Positions 9,150 through 20,286 of a stretch of DNA of 64,000 nucleotides are shown one piece after another. The DNA comes from Phoronis australis. Lineage: Eukaryota; Phoronida; Phoronidae. The notes beneath the pieces were generated by a model. That model was not told the DNA's origin, searched no databases, and saw nothing but the letters and a program-made list of their open reading frames with translations. The stretch covers positions 62,001 through 126,000 of the forward strand of contig NMRA01000378.1 of the NCBI GenBank assembly GCA_002633005.1, given 5' to 3'. Each line of letters opens with the position of its first letter. Positions within the stretch are counted from its first letter, which is position 1. The position numbers were made by a program, and so were the translations under genes.

Positions 9150-11480
9150 ATAACTTATTTACCCCTAATCTAGACTCTGGGATGCCGGGTCCCCGACAAA
9201 GTTGATCAGGCTTCGGCCACCTGTTGTCTCGCTGTAACCATAGCCACGACGACGCTTGTTCAGCTGATCTCATCACTGTCTGAACCAAATTCTTGACACT
9301 TTCCTGATACCTAGGAACTTCATCAACCTCCACATATGCTGCTCCCGATGCCCTTTACATCGTACTTCCAACCAGTACTGAACAATCATGGGAAAGATTC
9401 GCATACTTTAGCGTTTTCCTCTCGTTGGAATTATATATAAACAAAAAAGAGCGCTCAACAAAGGAACAGCGTTATCAGAAAATCTCAAATAACTCGAAAA
9501 GTAGACGTCCTAGCGTAAAATGGAAACCATCTTCTGAAAGCCCGATCAAAATTCTATATAAACTGATGGTATCGCTTAATTCCGTAAATTTTTCGAAAAA
9601 AATGAAATTTTGCGTTTTTTTTAAGAAATTCCAAGTCAAATAACTCGAAAACGGTAAGTCTGAGAAAAAAATTGTTACAGGCCATTTGAAAGATTATACT
9701 TCAAAGAATCTACATGCAAAAAATCACGTCTTTTTCTCTTCCCGTTTAAAATTGCACTCCAGACAAATGAAAATGGGTCAGCATGCGCCATATCCGCCAT
9801 CTTGAAAGCAACTTCCGGTTTTCGCTCGTTACTCCAGAGATCAAGGAGACCGAGGTAGACGATGTAAAGTCATCTAATATGACTAATACAATTACAAGTA
9901 ATAGATATTGAATAAACATAAATAAATAAAAAATGATCTCTGGTAAGATGGGCAATAAAAAGCGCCACAAGAGATTTTGTAAGACAGCTCATGCGTATCT
10001 TGATTTATCTGTCGCAGGGCAATATCTCACTTGCAAGTTTCTCGTTAGTCAATGTGACGTCACCGGAAAAGGGGTAAAACTCGCCATATTGCTCTTGTTT
10101 GGCCCCGAGTCTTTGCTACACACACTAAATTTTACTGGAGTTCTTATAGTGAATTTTACGCTTAAAACGTTAACACAACTTAAAGGATGGTAGGTGGATC
10201 GTGGAATAACTGTGAATGGACGAAGAAAATGTGAACTTGATATGTTGAGCGAAGCTGTGAACGGGCTGAAATTGGAACTCAACCTGGTCTAGGCCTGAAT
10301 GCCGCAGGCACACAGGGGCGATAGTTTATCCCCATAAAAAGTTACTCACTTCAAAATACAGCAAATAAAATCAAATGAAATATGCATATGCGCACATGGA
10401 GTTATAATTAATTAAAACATACCCTGACTCTGGTTACAATTTAGTCTACAAATAACTTGAACCTATCCATGAAAACCTCGCGGTTCGCTCAAGTTTCTCT
10501 TACAGGGCCCCATTTTGAGGAAGTTACGTGAAATCACGAACAATAAGTCCAAGGAACACAAATCTTACAAATTCACTTGATATGTTCTCATGTTATTTTG
10601 CAAGTGTCACGCGCCAGGTCTCGCGCTTCACCCAGTCTCGCGCTAGCCTTTGCCTCATACTCACCTGACCAGTTGAACTACTTTGTGGTTATCGCGCGCG
10701 CGGTTTAAGTTAACAGTAACCACAATGTGGAGTTGGAATTCTTCGCCAAAGTCACCTGAATTCCCGTAGCTATGCTTCATCGAAGATATGTTTAGAAGCA
10801 GAGAGGACCAATGGAGGAAGTAAGCGCCTTTTTAGGTGACAATTTTAATAGATGTAAATGTATTCTTGACGTGGTGAAAACTTAATCAGTGAGCGGATTT
10901 CGCCTATCGCCCGTTTAAAATACACGAAACGAAATTAGTACAAAACGCGATAGAACGTATTGTAGTGCGAATCTGAATTTCATTTGCCATAACAGCAATG
11001 CTTGTTTGTCATTTTTCGAACTATAAACGGCCAAAAAGTGGAAAAAATAACAGAATACACTCTGCTAACGTATTGGGCAAATGAGCCAAACGACAAGCTT
11101 TTGCCCCACTTCCCGTGACGTCACAGTTATTGTTATAAACTCGCAAAGGACTATTTAGAATCACTAGCTGTCCACGTGCAACTGCAGCACAGCTAAAGCT
11201 TTGGCCGGGACCTCCTCCGCTGCACACTAGGTGGCGCAAATACTCGTAGGATAAGAAAACTCGACGCTGTTCGTCAAACTTTAGAAACTCGGCCCTTTTT
11301 ACGGCACATTGTAATTTATTAACAGATTTATATAAATGTTGTCGCCAAGAAGCCCGTTTTCTCAGGGAGCTTGTTCAAAAGTTCTTATATTGTGATTAAT
11401 TACCATATAATAATTTAGCGATGGCTTCACGGTAATGAACCAATAAATACACAAAACGTGCTGAGAGTGGCGTAGATGAA
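9150..11480. other. No gene seen; short repeat shared with 25.9 kb
   Basis: A minus-strand open stretch (9088-9333) crosses the edge of the duplication and is not kept in copy 2, so it is not called. Positions 9875-10020 match 25880-26017 (GGTAAGATGGGCAATAAAAA). CRE-like TGACGTCA octamers occur at about 10054 and 11115. Confidence 0.5.
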
Positions 11481-12215
11481 GTAACATCCCAAGAGACATT
11501 ATTCTTCATCGCAGTGAGACATGGTTATTTCAAGAGGTTTACCCTTTTCCGTAAGCCGTTAGTGGGCCCAATATCCCAATATTGGTGAAAATGTGCCTGC
11601 ATTACAATATCAGGAAAGATGTTAAAGACATGGACGGCGCAGCACTGAAATAAGTGGGGTTCTATAGTCCCCAGCCCGCTATGTTGCGCAGCACTGATGT
11701 AAGTGGGAAGTTACAGTCTTCCAGCCCCCTATGGTGAGGGGCCCATGATAGAGGCCTAGAACGCGAACATCAAACTACAATTCATAGCATTATTGAAAGT
11801 GGGTCTCCACCAGTGAAAAAAGGAGTGAGCCCGTTCACCAGGTAGTTTTATGGTTTGTTCGTCAAAATGAATTTCTGTTGATGTCAAAGTATATTTCTCC
11901 TAGTTTTAAATTTCAAAAACTACGTATACACGTATGTCAACCGCTCGTCACTGCATCCATTTTTCTCGCATAAAGTGAAGCCCGTCTCCTTATTTGGTAT
12001 GGCAAGACATACATGTAGTCACGACACATTTTCCTTGACCGGCATTAACGTATAATGTAAACAAAACAAGAGCGATCTGAAGCACACGCCAGTCCGATTA
12101 AAAAGCAATTCACGGAAGTTCTAACTGAAGGTATCGCAGTATTCAAATATATTATCAAATGCATTAGGAATTCTTTTTGGGAAATCGCTTACTTCACTTT
12201 TTGCCTCATACTGTT
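11480..12215. repeat. Duplicated block, decayed copy (partner 44710-45420)
   Basis: It aligns with 44710-45420, starting at ATTCTTCATCGC and ending near CTGTTCTGTCG. The partner has an intact minus-strand exon-like frame; this copy has several stops in the same frame, so it is a pseudogene or inactive repeat. Confidence 0.7.
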
Positions 12216-12237
12216 CTGTCGATTATATATTGTCCGA

Positions 12238-12400
12238 AGAAGGATTTGAACCTCCGACTTCTGAAACTAAACATATTTTGAATCCAGCACCTTAACTACA
12301 ACTCTAAAAAATCACACCATGATGAGTGTACCACATATCCATGCCCGCAGGAACACCTGGCGATGGCCGGAGAATAGACAGACCGAAACGTCGTGACTGT
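12238..12400. repeat. tRNA-like element with head reversed against its tail
   Basis: 12238-12305 is the reverse complement of the tRNA-like head at 1511-1591 (AGGATTTGAACCTCCGACTT). 12306-12400 matches the tail of that element in the plus orientation (GAGTGTACCAC, GGAACACCTGGCGATGGCCGG in two parts). So the head is flipped relative to the tail. Confidence 0.55.
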
Positions 12401-12439
12401 GGAAGTAGTCAAGAGGTCGGTGTGATAGTGGCATGATAT

Positions 12440-13860
12440 ACAAAGAATTTTCCGCTAAGGGAGACTCCGACAAGCTCCCATTTTCGATTGGATTCAACAT
12501 GTCTCTGCACTCATCAGAGGTCATTTTCGTTATTTTTGCATCTGCCTCCCTATCCTACAAAGTGTGTTCCTATTGAGATGGTCACGACTGGCCTAGGTTT
12601 TCTGATGGGCCACGCCTCTATACTAGCTTCCCGAGTGCCTTTTTTGCCTGTGCCGCAAGATCTACCAACTTCTTTACATTTTTAAGATTTGGTGTATGCG
12701 CTCCAACTGAGGAGAGCATGCTCAGAATTAAATTCGGGACATGTCTGACTACTGTGGCATCCTCTGGTGGCATTTTATGGTTTTCATGTGGTTCTACACC
12801 TACCAGCTTTATTCAAGCATGAAATTTGGTAATTAGATGTCACAGAAACGGCAGCGAAAGCCTTGCTGTGCCCGCTAGTGTTATTTTTATTTTATAATTA
12901 TTGGGGACAAATAAAACAACAAGAATAATAAATATTTTAAGTTGTATTGGGAATTTCAGGGTCACAGCTCTACAAATAAATATTTCACAGAAGGAACCAG
13001 ACGTGTTCCTTAATTACAAGAGATAACACACACATTTCCAATACCCAAAGTGTAATTGAGTATCGGATACTAAGTGGTACAGGTTAGCATAGTACCAAAT
13101 GGGTACATAATACTAAATGGGTATTGGCCGATTGCTTACCGAGGGTCGAGCAAAGCGGCAAATTCAATAACGATGTACCAAGTGGGTACAAACTGCCAAA
13201 TGGGCAAATATCATATAAAGTACCAAGTGGGTGCACCAAACAGCCAACTGGGCTATAACAACCTGCAAAGCAGGTTCCGGACAAGTTGAGTGAGCAGACC
13301 AGCCGGAGTGATAAAGAGATTTTGTAAGGAACGTGGTGCTGTGGCTCAGTATGTGCCACATGGGCAGGGTTGTTCATGGATGAACAATCCTGTCCACCGT
13401 TGAACACCCCAAGTTAAAAACATACCGGTAGTTGTGCAGACACGGGTGCATTTTATGGCTCTGCGTTGCTTTTGCTTTTACATGACAAAAAACTGTAAGG
13501 TGATGTGATGAGATGGTTTCTTTTTTACTTCTTTTGATCACAATTTCGCACATTTGTTACCCCGAGATTCCACTCTGTCAATCACTTTTAAGTTTGTGAA
13601 CTAATTTGTCCTGTTCAAACCTTGACTGATCACAGCCAAAGGCAAAGGCTGCTGGTTACAAAATTCCTATGAAATAATAACTGTACAAACATATCTTTTT
13701 GTGTGTTCCAAGTCTGAGTTTCCATTGATATTAAAAGATAAGACACGTAACTTCACCATGATATTCTTCCTGATACCTCACTCAAAATAATTGAGTTTCT
13801 TGTAGGCTGTCTGAATTCCAGATTTTGAAAAGGTCAATAGCAATGACAGTGCTTTAAGCG
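12440..13860. repeat. Dispersed duplication (partner 53680-54620) with an internal insertion
   Basis: 12440-12880 and 13440-13860 match 53680-54150 and 54210-54620 in order (for example TTCGATTGGATTCAACATGT, TTGCCTGTGCCG, CACGTAACTTCACCA). About 550 bp between them, 12890-13430, exist only here. No open frame is kept in both copies. Confidence 0.75.
13092..13254. repeat. Cluster of six near-palindromic 13-15-mers
   Basis: GTACCAAATGGGTAC (13092), TACTAAATGGGTA (13111), GTACCAAGTGGGTAC (13175), TGCCAAATGGGCA (13194), GTACCAAGTGGGTG (13220) and AGCCAACTGGGCT (13242). Neighbours are paired at 19-22 bp. It lies in the segment missing from the partner repeat. Confidence 0.7.
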
Positions 13861-15020
13861 TATTTTAATAACTGGTATAAAAGTCATCGACCTTGTTGCA
13901 GTGAATGGCTGGCAGACAAAGGAAGTTCTGTCGATTGGTAATAAAAACAGCAAAAACACAATAGACTTCGTTGAATTATAGCCAAGTCAATCCCCGCTAA
14001 CGTTATCAAATAAGCCGTTTCGGCCGTAAACACCATAATGTCCCCAATGAATAACATTAAGCGTAGATGCATAAACTGTCACTTTAAATCATTGAGGGTC
14101 TCATAATTTGATGTGCTCACACATGATGGCGTTTCTTCACGGGAGTCGCAATATCTTTCACCAGCAAATATAATTTTTGGGACGAAACCTGTAAAAGTTC
14201 AGCTTCTTTATGATTTGAATTCATATAGAAGTCTGGGATATTCTCATGCATGACGTACATGTACATGTCATCGACAAATCTTTGTATTTAGCCAAAAATT
14301 TACCAAGTTGTAGACTTGAAATGAGTAAAACTTTACACATTTCGAAAAGAGGAAGCATGGAAATTTTGGTTTTTTAAATTTATTTCAATCTGTCGTAAAT
14401 TAGGTCACGTGTCTTTATCAAAATGTAACAAAAAGAAAGGAATGTCGTAGCAAAATTGTATTCAGTAACAGGAAGGAATGTCAAAAACCCTGCCAAAGTT
14501 TTTTTATCTCCAAAAGTGGATCACACACGGTTTGGCAAACAACATGCATGTAGACGCAATTTTAGATGCGTCTGAACGAAACTCTTTATACGTGTAGGTA
14601 CTGTTTCTGCAACTACACCAAACTAACGAAAGTAGGCAGCGTATTAGACGTCTTCGGTGTAACTACATGATAGCGACTCCAAGGAGGTCACCACCATGAG
14701 TCGCCAACTAATATCGGGAATGATTATGTGGCAAGTTGACTGTCGTTTGACTGGTTTCATGGCAGTAGGACTCTGCTAAGTGCCTCTGAACTTCTGTCAG
14801 TTTGTACCAGAAACCTGTGAATTAGGTACTTCGTAAGAACATGTACTTTCCCCTAGCAACTACTGTAGGTTCCGCGCCTTCCAGTGGTACTCTACGTTTA
14901 AAATTGAATGCCACCCGATTTACTTAGTTTTTTACCGTTTTAATCGGTATACATGTATATCCACATCACTTCGTATACAGTCGATCTCACCTCGTCGAAA
15001 GATGTCGCGTTAACCTGTAA
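13861..15020. other. No gene seen
   Basis: Short frames only. ACCACCATGAG at about 14690 has a good initiation context but closes after 24 codons. Confidence 0.45.
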
Positions 15021-15025
15021 GGAAG

Positions 15026-15298
15026 GTGAGTACACGAAGCAGCGACGTCAGTGGTTCTTACTGTAAGCCATGTGTGTGCGGACATGGTGTGGCGTATTGT
15101 TCCCGCTTGTGTGAACCACTGATGAAGCAGTGTGGAAAGCGGGTATATCGCTTTTTTCGATTTCCTCGAGAACCCGAAATGCTTTGGAAGTGGTTCCCAG
15201 CAGTAAAGAACGAAAAGTTCGCCATTAATACCAAGTATGAGACCGTGAAATACATGTTTCTCCTTATCTATGGCCGGGACTATCCTGTTTCAAAATGA
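15026..15298 (+). CDS. THAP-like zinc-finger exon (partial)
   Basis: The frame reads AYCSRLCEPLM, then YRFFRFPREPEMLWKWFPAV and NEKFAINTKYETV. This has the THAP order: Cys pair, about 13 residues, F.RFP..P.....W..A, then F..TKY..V. THAP domains bind DNA with a C2CH zinc site and occur in host regulators and P-element-like transposases. The final C..H is missing because the frame runs into repeat sequence at 15288; CAA/GTATGAG at about 15234 could be a donor leading to it. No ATG is near the 5' edge, so this is an internal exon or a transposon fragment. Confidence 0.45.
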   Translation: MSTRSSDVSGSYCKPCVCGHGVAYCSRLCEPLMKQCGKRVYRFFRFPREPEMLWKWFPAVKNEKFAINTKYETVKYMFLLIYGRDYPVSK

Positions 15299-15560
15299 AT
15301 TATTCTCACCTTAACCAATGTTTACATAAAATTGAAACAAAGTGCCAAAGTATGTCTAAGTAGATGCAATTTGTAATGGCATAGGAGTGTTCGTGCTTGC
15401 AAATGTTTTGAGGAATCGACAATCACGGAATAAATCATACTGCGTTATAGGCGTCAGATGTAAATTGACCGACTTGTGGGCGCATGCTAATTATGTGTTT
15501 GCTGACAGAAAGCTGCTGTGCTATGATCAGATGTTAGGGTAATCTTTATTTGGATATACA
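15288..15560. repeat. Local repeat, copy 1 (partner 17196-17480)
   Basis: Both begin GTTTCAAAAT.AATTATT and share AATAAATCA, GCGCATGCTAAT and GTGTTTGCTGACAGAAAGCT. One end meets the THAP-like frame, the other the unrecognised exon at 17.0 kb, so this may be part of one mobile unit. Confidence 0.65.
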
Positions 15561-15582
15561 TGTGTGTGTGTGTGTGTATTTA
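15561..15582. repeat. (TG)n microsatellite
   Basis: Short uninterrupted TG run at the edge of the local repeat. Confidence 0.8.
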
Positions 15583-17020
15583 TCCCAGGCGCGTTGAATC
15601 TGTCGAGGGAAATACGGACATGTAATAATGTTTTCCGTATTCACCTCCCGCACTACTTCAACAGTGATCTCTGACATTGAAGGTTTAAAAGGTAGGTCAA
15701 TGTCGATTCGACGTCGTTAGCCGGTTAGATCATCAAACTTTCGGCAAGTAGTTTAAATACAATTGTAGCAGTATAAATACCACTCAACATGCAACCAAGT
15801 CTCAATCGTAACATCTGGAACAGGACTGTTAATTATATTACAGTTCTGTCTCAGTTTTCAATTTCTATACAGTACACTGACAAGGCCTATGTATTAGACA
15901 CCGGTGCCCTAAAGTCGTGAATATAAGCTAAAAAGCAGCTGATTGTCATACTACCCAATGTCCTTTAGCAACTGCTCATGCGACGTCATGGACATATATC
16001 AGCCTTCACAAATATACGTGTTTTGCCAATCTTAACCCTTGCAACTCAGGCACTGATTCCTCGACAATATCAAACATTGTTGTCACTGGCCATGACAGCA
16101 CCCCGATACTATCGGCGACAGTATTACACGAGCAACAACGACGACCGCCCCAGCAACACATGAATTTTTCCACGCTACAGAATTCGTATCCAGCCAGCTA
16201 GCTGTATGAACAGACTGTCGTATATTTAGTTTACAGCTTTCTACCAAGGCTACAGAATCCGTAGAAATGCGACAACGTATCTGCAACAACGCATCAACAG
16301 GCATATTCGCCGGAGCTGTCATCAACGACAACAGTGGCACTTTTGATATCTTCGAGAAAAAAATGGACGACGTGTAGGTTACGCGCTCCGGTCAATGACC
16401 TAGTTTCATGAATGAGTGCACTCGATGAGGATTTTTCAATGTTATGAATATTCTTGTTATTTTTTTTCGAAATATGATACAAGTTCAATGCACAATAACT
16501 GTCGTTTTCACACTTTTTATCAATTTTAAGTAATAAACCGTTACATTTAAAGTGTTTTCTTTTACTATAGTAAGTTAGCTTTTAAAAATGTCAAAGGATA
16601 TCAACCATGTTCATAAACTTTAGCCAGAGACTGCTGGTTCGACTTTGCAGAGACAACTCTGATTTTATGTTATTTTTGATTATGGAGAATTGTAGTTGGC
16701 CATGAAAACATAAACATTACAATTAATTTAAGGCGTGAGAACATAACGTTTTAGTATAACCTGCTTGATGACTGACTCGTTCGTTAGGCTTTTGTTTGGT
16801 CCTCCGGGTGAATAGGATGTTTTCTCCACTCAGCCCTAAAAAAAATGTCGTACGCACACCTTCTTTAAACGCGGTTCAAAACCAGGGTGGTTCGCGAGAC
16901 GCATTTGCGCTTCTCCAAGAATTCGTTTCACTTGCAGATTTCGTGGCAGCCAAAGGCAAGTGTCAGTCGTTCCATTATCATGCAGTTAGCTCACTGACAC
17001 CATGACAAGTCATTCGGTTT
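15583..17020. other. No gene seen
   Basis: Short frames without splice context or motifs. AT-rich between 16430 and 16800. Confidence 0.45.
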
Positions 17021-17026
17021 TCGGTA

Positions 17027-17184
17027 CTATTCATATGTTCCGTCTGGTGCACGTCCACGGAGTCTCTCTATTATTTCTTGATCAGTGTATTCCTTTAAAC
17101 CTAACAATCGACCGGTGAAGTCTTCGTCGAATGAGCACTCACCTAAGTCGGGATTGCGAGTTGCCAGGTTGACGTTGATATTGT
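17027..17184 (-). CDS. Unrecognised terminal exon candidate
   Basis: Minus-strand frame reading INVNLATRNPDLGECSFDED then FTGRLLGLKEYTDQEIIERL and RGRAPDGTYE before TAG (17029-17027). The composition (acidic, amphipathic, few rare residues) looks like real protein, but it is short and I do not recognise a family. A CTTAG/GTGAG near 17155 may be the acceptor. It borders the 17.2-kb repeat and may belong to a transposon. Confidence 0.35.
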
Positions 17185-17195
17185 GTGTTCAGTCT

Positions 17196-17480
17196 GTTTC
17201 AAAATTAATTATTGTCACTCTAACCAATGCTTATATCAAACTGTAACAACGTCTGTCTCATTAGATGATTGCCAATGTTTTGAGAAGCCAGCAATGAATA
17301 AATCACTGCGTTACTGGCTTTAGATGCAATAAACCGCCTAATTGACCGGGCACCGAGGACGTGTGAGCGCATGCTAATCCAGTGTTTGCTGACAGAAAGC
17401 TGTTGTGAAACAATAACTCCATTTTGTACCCTATGGTCAGATGTTTGGGGAATCTTTATTTAGATATTCATATACATTAT
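17196..17480. repeat. Local repeat, copy 2 (partner 15288-15560)
   Basis: Same blocks in the same order as the first copy, with small insertions and deletions. Confidence 0.65.
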
Positions 17481-17489
17481 TTGAATCAT

Positions 17490-18560
17490 TGTTTCTGTAA
17501 ATTTTTTTGCCCTGTCGGTTCTGTGGAAATGTAACTTGACTTCGCGGACGCCGACGAGCTAGTAAGTATATTTGCAGTTTCGCGGCAAGTTCACCAAAAT
17601 GACCAGTGTGCACATTTTTTCATTGCCCCACTTGTATAGTCTTTTCGTGACTGGAAGCTTAGTTTACAACTTTGGGTGGTTTATGTTCGTGATGTCTTCA
17701 GTCCGGCCGCGATGGGCCTGACCGGGGTCCGAGCCACTGGCCGGGATAACAAGCGTTTTGTGTGTTTAGAACTGAAAAAAATCGTAAGTGTAAATTACAA
17801 CACGCAGCTACCTCGGTATTTTCTCCTGTCTGTATTTTGCAGACTAATAATTTGAATTAATCATCAAACAGACCCCATACTCCCGCGACCGGCCTTGCGA
17901 TAAATTGGCCTTCCGAACTTTGTAGGCTACGGTACCCTACGTTCAAGTACCTAAAAATCCGTCACAGCGAAATAAAACTAACACGTTTAATAACTCGATG
18001 TAATTTTAAGGGTTTTACATCGAACTTTGGTGATTTATTGGTGTAAAACGATGAATTCAGGCGATTAGCTGACACCAGTAAGCGTGTTGTAACCTGCTGA
18101 ACACACTGCATTAGAACCTCTGACGTCATTGGTTAATTTCAACGCCTCCGTCTGCCGTCAGGTGCTAGCCAAAAGAGCTGAACTTGCTGTTGTCGAGTAG
18201 AACTACTCGGTCTAAATTGATACAAAATAGGTTTGTTTTGGGTAGTATTCTCCTTTAACATACTTAACATTACTGCTACTTGTGATTCATTGCCCCAATT
18301 CGGTAAAATCGATGTCGCAAATTTTGTGAAACTGAATTATCGACAGTCAGATACTGTATGAGATCGCATGGGAGCAAACACGGTTCTGGAAAAGAAAATA
18401 TTCTAGTAACGCCTAAAATTGCCTAGATGGCGTCCAGAGAGGTCCTTCTAAAACGATGTTTCGGTGAATGTTAAAGAAAGTTAGGTAATTTATACAAATC
18501 TTCATAACACACTTCCCAATTGCAAAACCTAGATGGGCTGGCCCGTGTGTGTGCACGAAG
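17490..18560. other. No gene seen
   Basis: Contains a GC-rich stretch near 17700-17760 and a TGACGTCA at about 18121, but no convincing exon. Confidence 0.45.
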
Positions 18561-18985
18561 TGAATGTCTCGAGCTTTGGTGTTTAATTTTCTGCTTTTTC
18601 CGCAATAAATCTCGGTTACGGATTCAGAACCTAGATCAAGTGATATTTTTTAATTTTTTAACCGTCCAGTTGCGCCTTGCTCAGAGACACTTTTTAAAGA
18701 TGTTGGATTTGGGCCAAATTAGCAGTACAAAATTGAAAACGATAACATTGTACGATGTCCAAGGTTTCGAAAGAAAATAACTGATGTTCATTGAATTTTA
18801 TACAATCGTGTATTAATAAAGTCAAATCGGATACGGGTAACATAGAATGCGGGGCTGGGAGACAAAAACTCGTTCATCAGTATGCTGAGTGAACCTTGGT
18901 TTTACGTTTGCAGTTTGTTAAACAGTCAATTAGTCTACATGGAATTCGTCTCTGAAACTCCCTGTTGTACAAATCACACGTAACG

Positions 18986-20286
18986 TCAACCACATTGATC
19001 CGTTGACGCTCTATCTACAGCAGTGCACTCTAGCCCAACGTCAAAAAATGCCAGAGCAACGTCTTTTTCAGAATATCGCTGAGATTTTGCCGCGTCCAAC
19101 ACGCCACAGACAGCCTTTGCCATCCCCGTACATCTCTTCCACGACATGACATTAGCCAGCCAAAACACTACGTATGCTCTCTTAACACCCCACCCCGTTT
19201 TAGTAGCCAATTTGTAAAAGGCTCTGTTAAAAATTCCAGAAGTGTAGTGGATATCTACGGAATCTGAATAATCCCGGAAGTGGGATTTCGATTTGCCGTC
19301 GATTCCTGGCGTGTCGAAATAACGCAATGCATCCAAAACGCCACCTTTCTTTATCGACCGAGCGACTTTCCAGTCAACTTTTCCGTTTAAGTAAAATTCC
19401 AATGCTTCTCCCGAGATATCTGCGAAAGATTCCGAAATTGCACCAGATTGTAACCGATTTTGTAAGCGAGAAGTTTCCAATATAAATGCGTGTGCCATTT
19501 CGTGACCAACGACGTTTTCATCAGTCATAGGATGGAAAACTGTGTGGCCGTCCCCCAGGAAAACAGACTTTGAAGGAGGGTCGTAACGTGCAATGTCAAG
19601 CTTGTCGCCAAAATGAACCCTAATGGTCATTGGGGGGCTCAGCACAACTCCTCTTTCAAACCACGCCTGGAACATTTCAAACATTTTTGTCCCATGGTAA
19701 TGGGCGTCGTTGATTGGTGACCTACCACCATTTATTGCGTCCGTGCTGCCTGTAGCGCACGAATACGTGTGCGGCAAGATGTTGCTCGTCTCCGACGTGA
19801 ACTTGTTGTGGACGAGGACTACTTTCGAATTCGACATGACGCACTGTAACGCTTGGCCCTCTGACACGTCTAGGAAACCTTTGTGCTGCCCAAAATAATA
19901 CTCCCCAATCTTGTCATTGCCCCCTATTCCTATTGCGTTTAATCTCAAACCACTTTCTCTCCACAGGCTAAGGACAGTACTTGTCTCTGCGTCAACCCAA
20001 ACGGTATACAAGAAAGTATCAACAATCACCCTACGTTCCCTAATAATCCCACAAATCTGAATTTCGTAATATTGCCGAACAACCGAGTCATTGCGCACAT
20101 CTATCGATAACTTGAAGTCAGTCACTTTCCTCACATAAGGTCGCCGTAGACCCATCGTCAGCAGATTTACCACAGCATGTTTAGCGGCTTTTTTGGCCTT
20201 GTGACGCGGTGGTAATTCAGATTTTGGCCTGAGATGCTGGATGCCTACGAACAAGGTACCGTACACGTTGTCTGTTAAAATTTGTC
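18986..20286 (-). CDS. Protease copy 2, exon 5 (entire M4 pro-region and catalytic domain)
   Basis: A 1301-bp intronless exon from TATGTTTCAG to TGA at 18988-18986, the same length as in copy 1 to the base. HEMAH, GAISESFAD and DIHYTSG are unchanged. Confidence 0.9.

Larger units (their letters stand above)
2950..9150. repeat. Segmental duplication, copy 1 (protease block)
   Basis: This stretch aligns collinearly with about 18560-24970, from the 3' flank of the protease gene (TCCAGTTGCGCCTTGCTCA in both) to beyond its promoter (GAAATATGCATGGA in both). Exons are nearly identical while introns are diverged and carry copy-specific insertions, so the duplication is not recent and exons are under constraint. 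Confidence 0.9.

Noticed and set aside
9088-9333. Minus-strand frame AYVEVDEVPRYQESVKNL and onward as an upstream protease exon
   Set aside because: It crosses the edge of the duplication and has no counterpart in copy 2, while exon 1 with a signal peptide was found nearer the gene in both copies.
19710-19898. Plus-strand frame conserved between the two protease copies (also 4098-4286)
   Set aside because: Conserved only because it is antisense to the constrained M4 exon.
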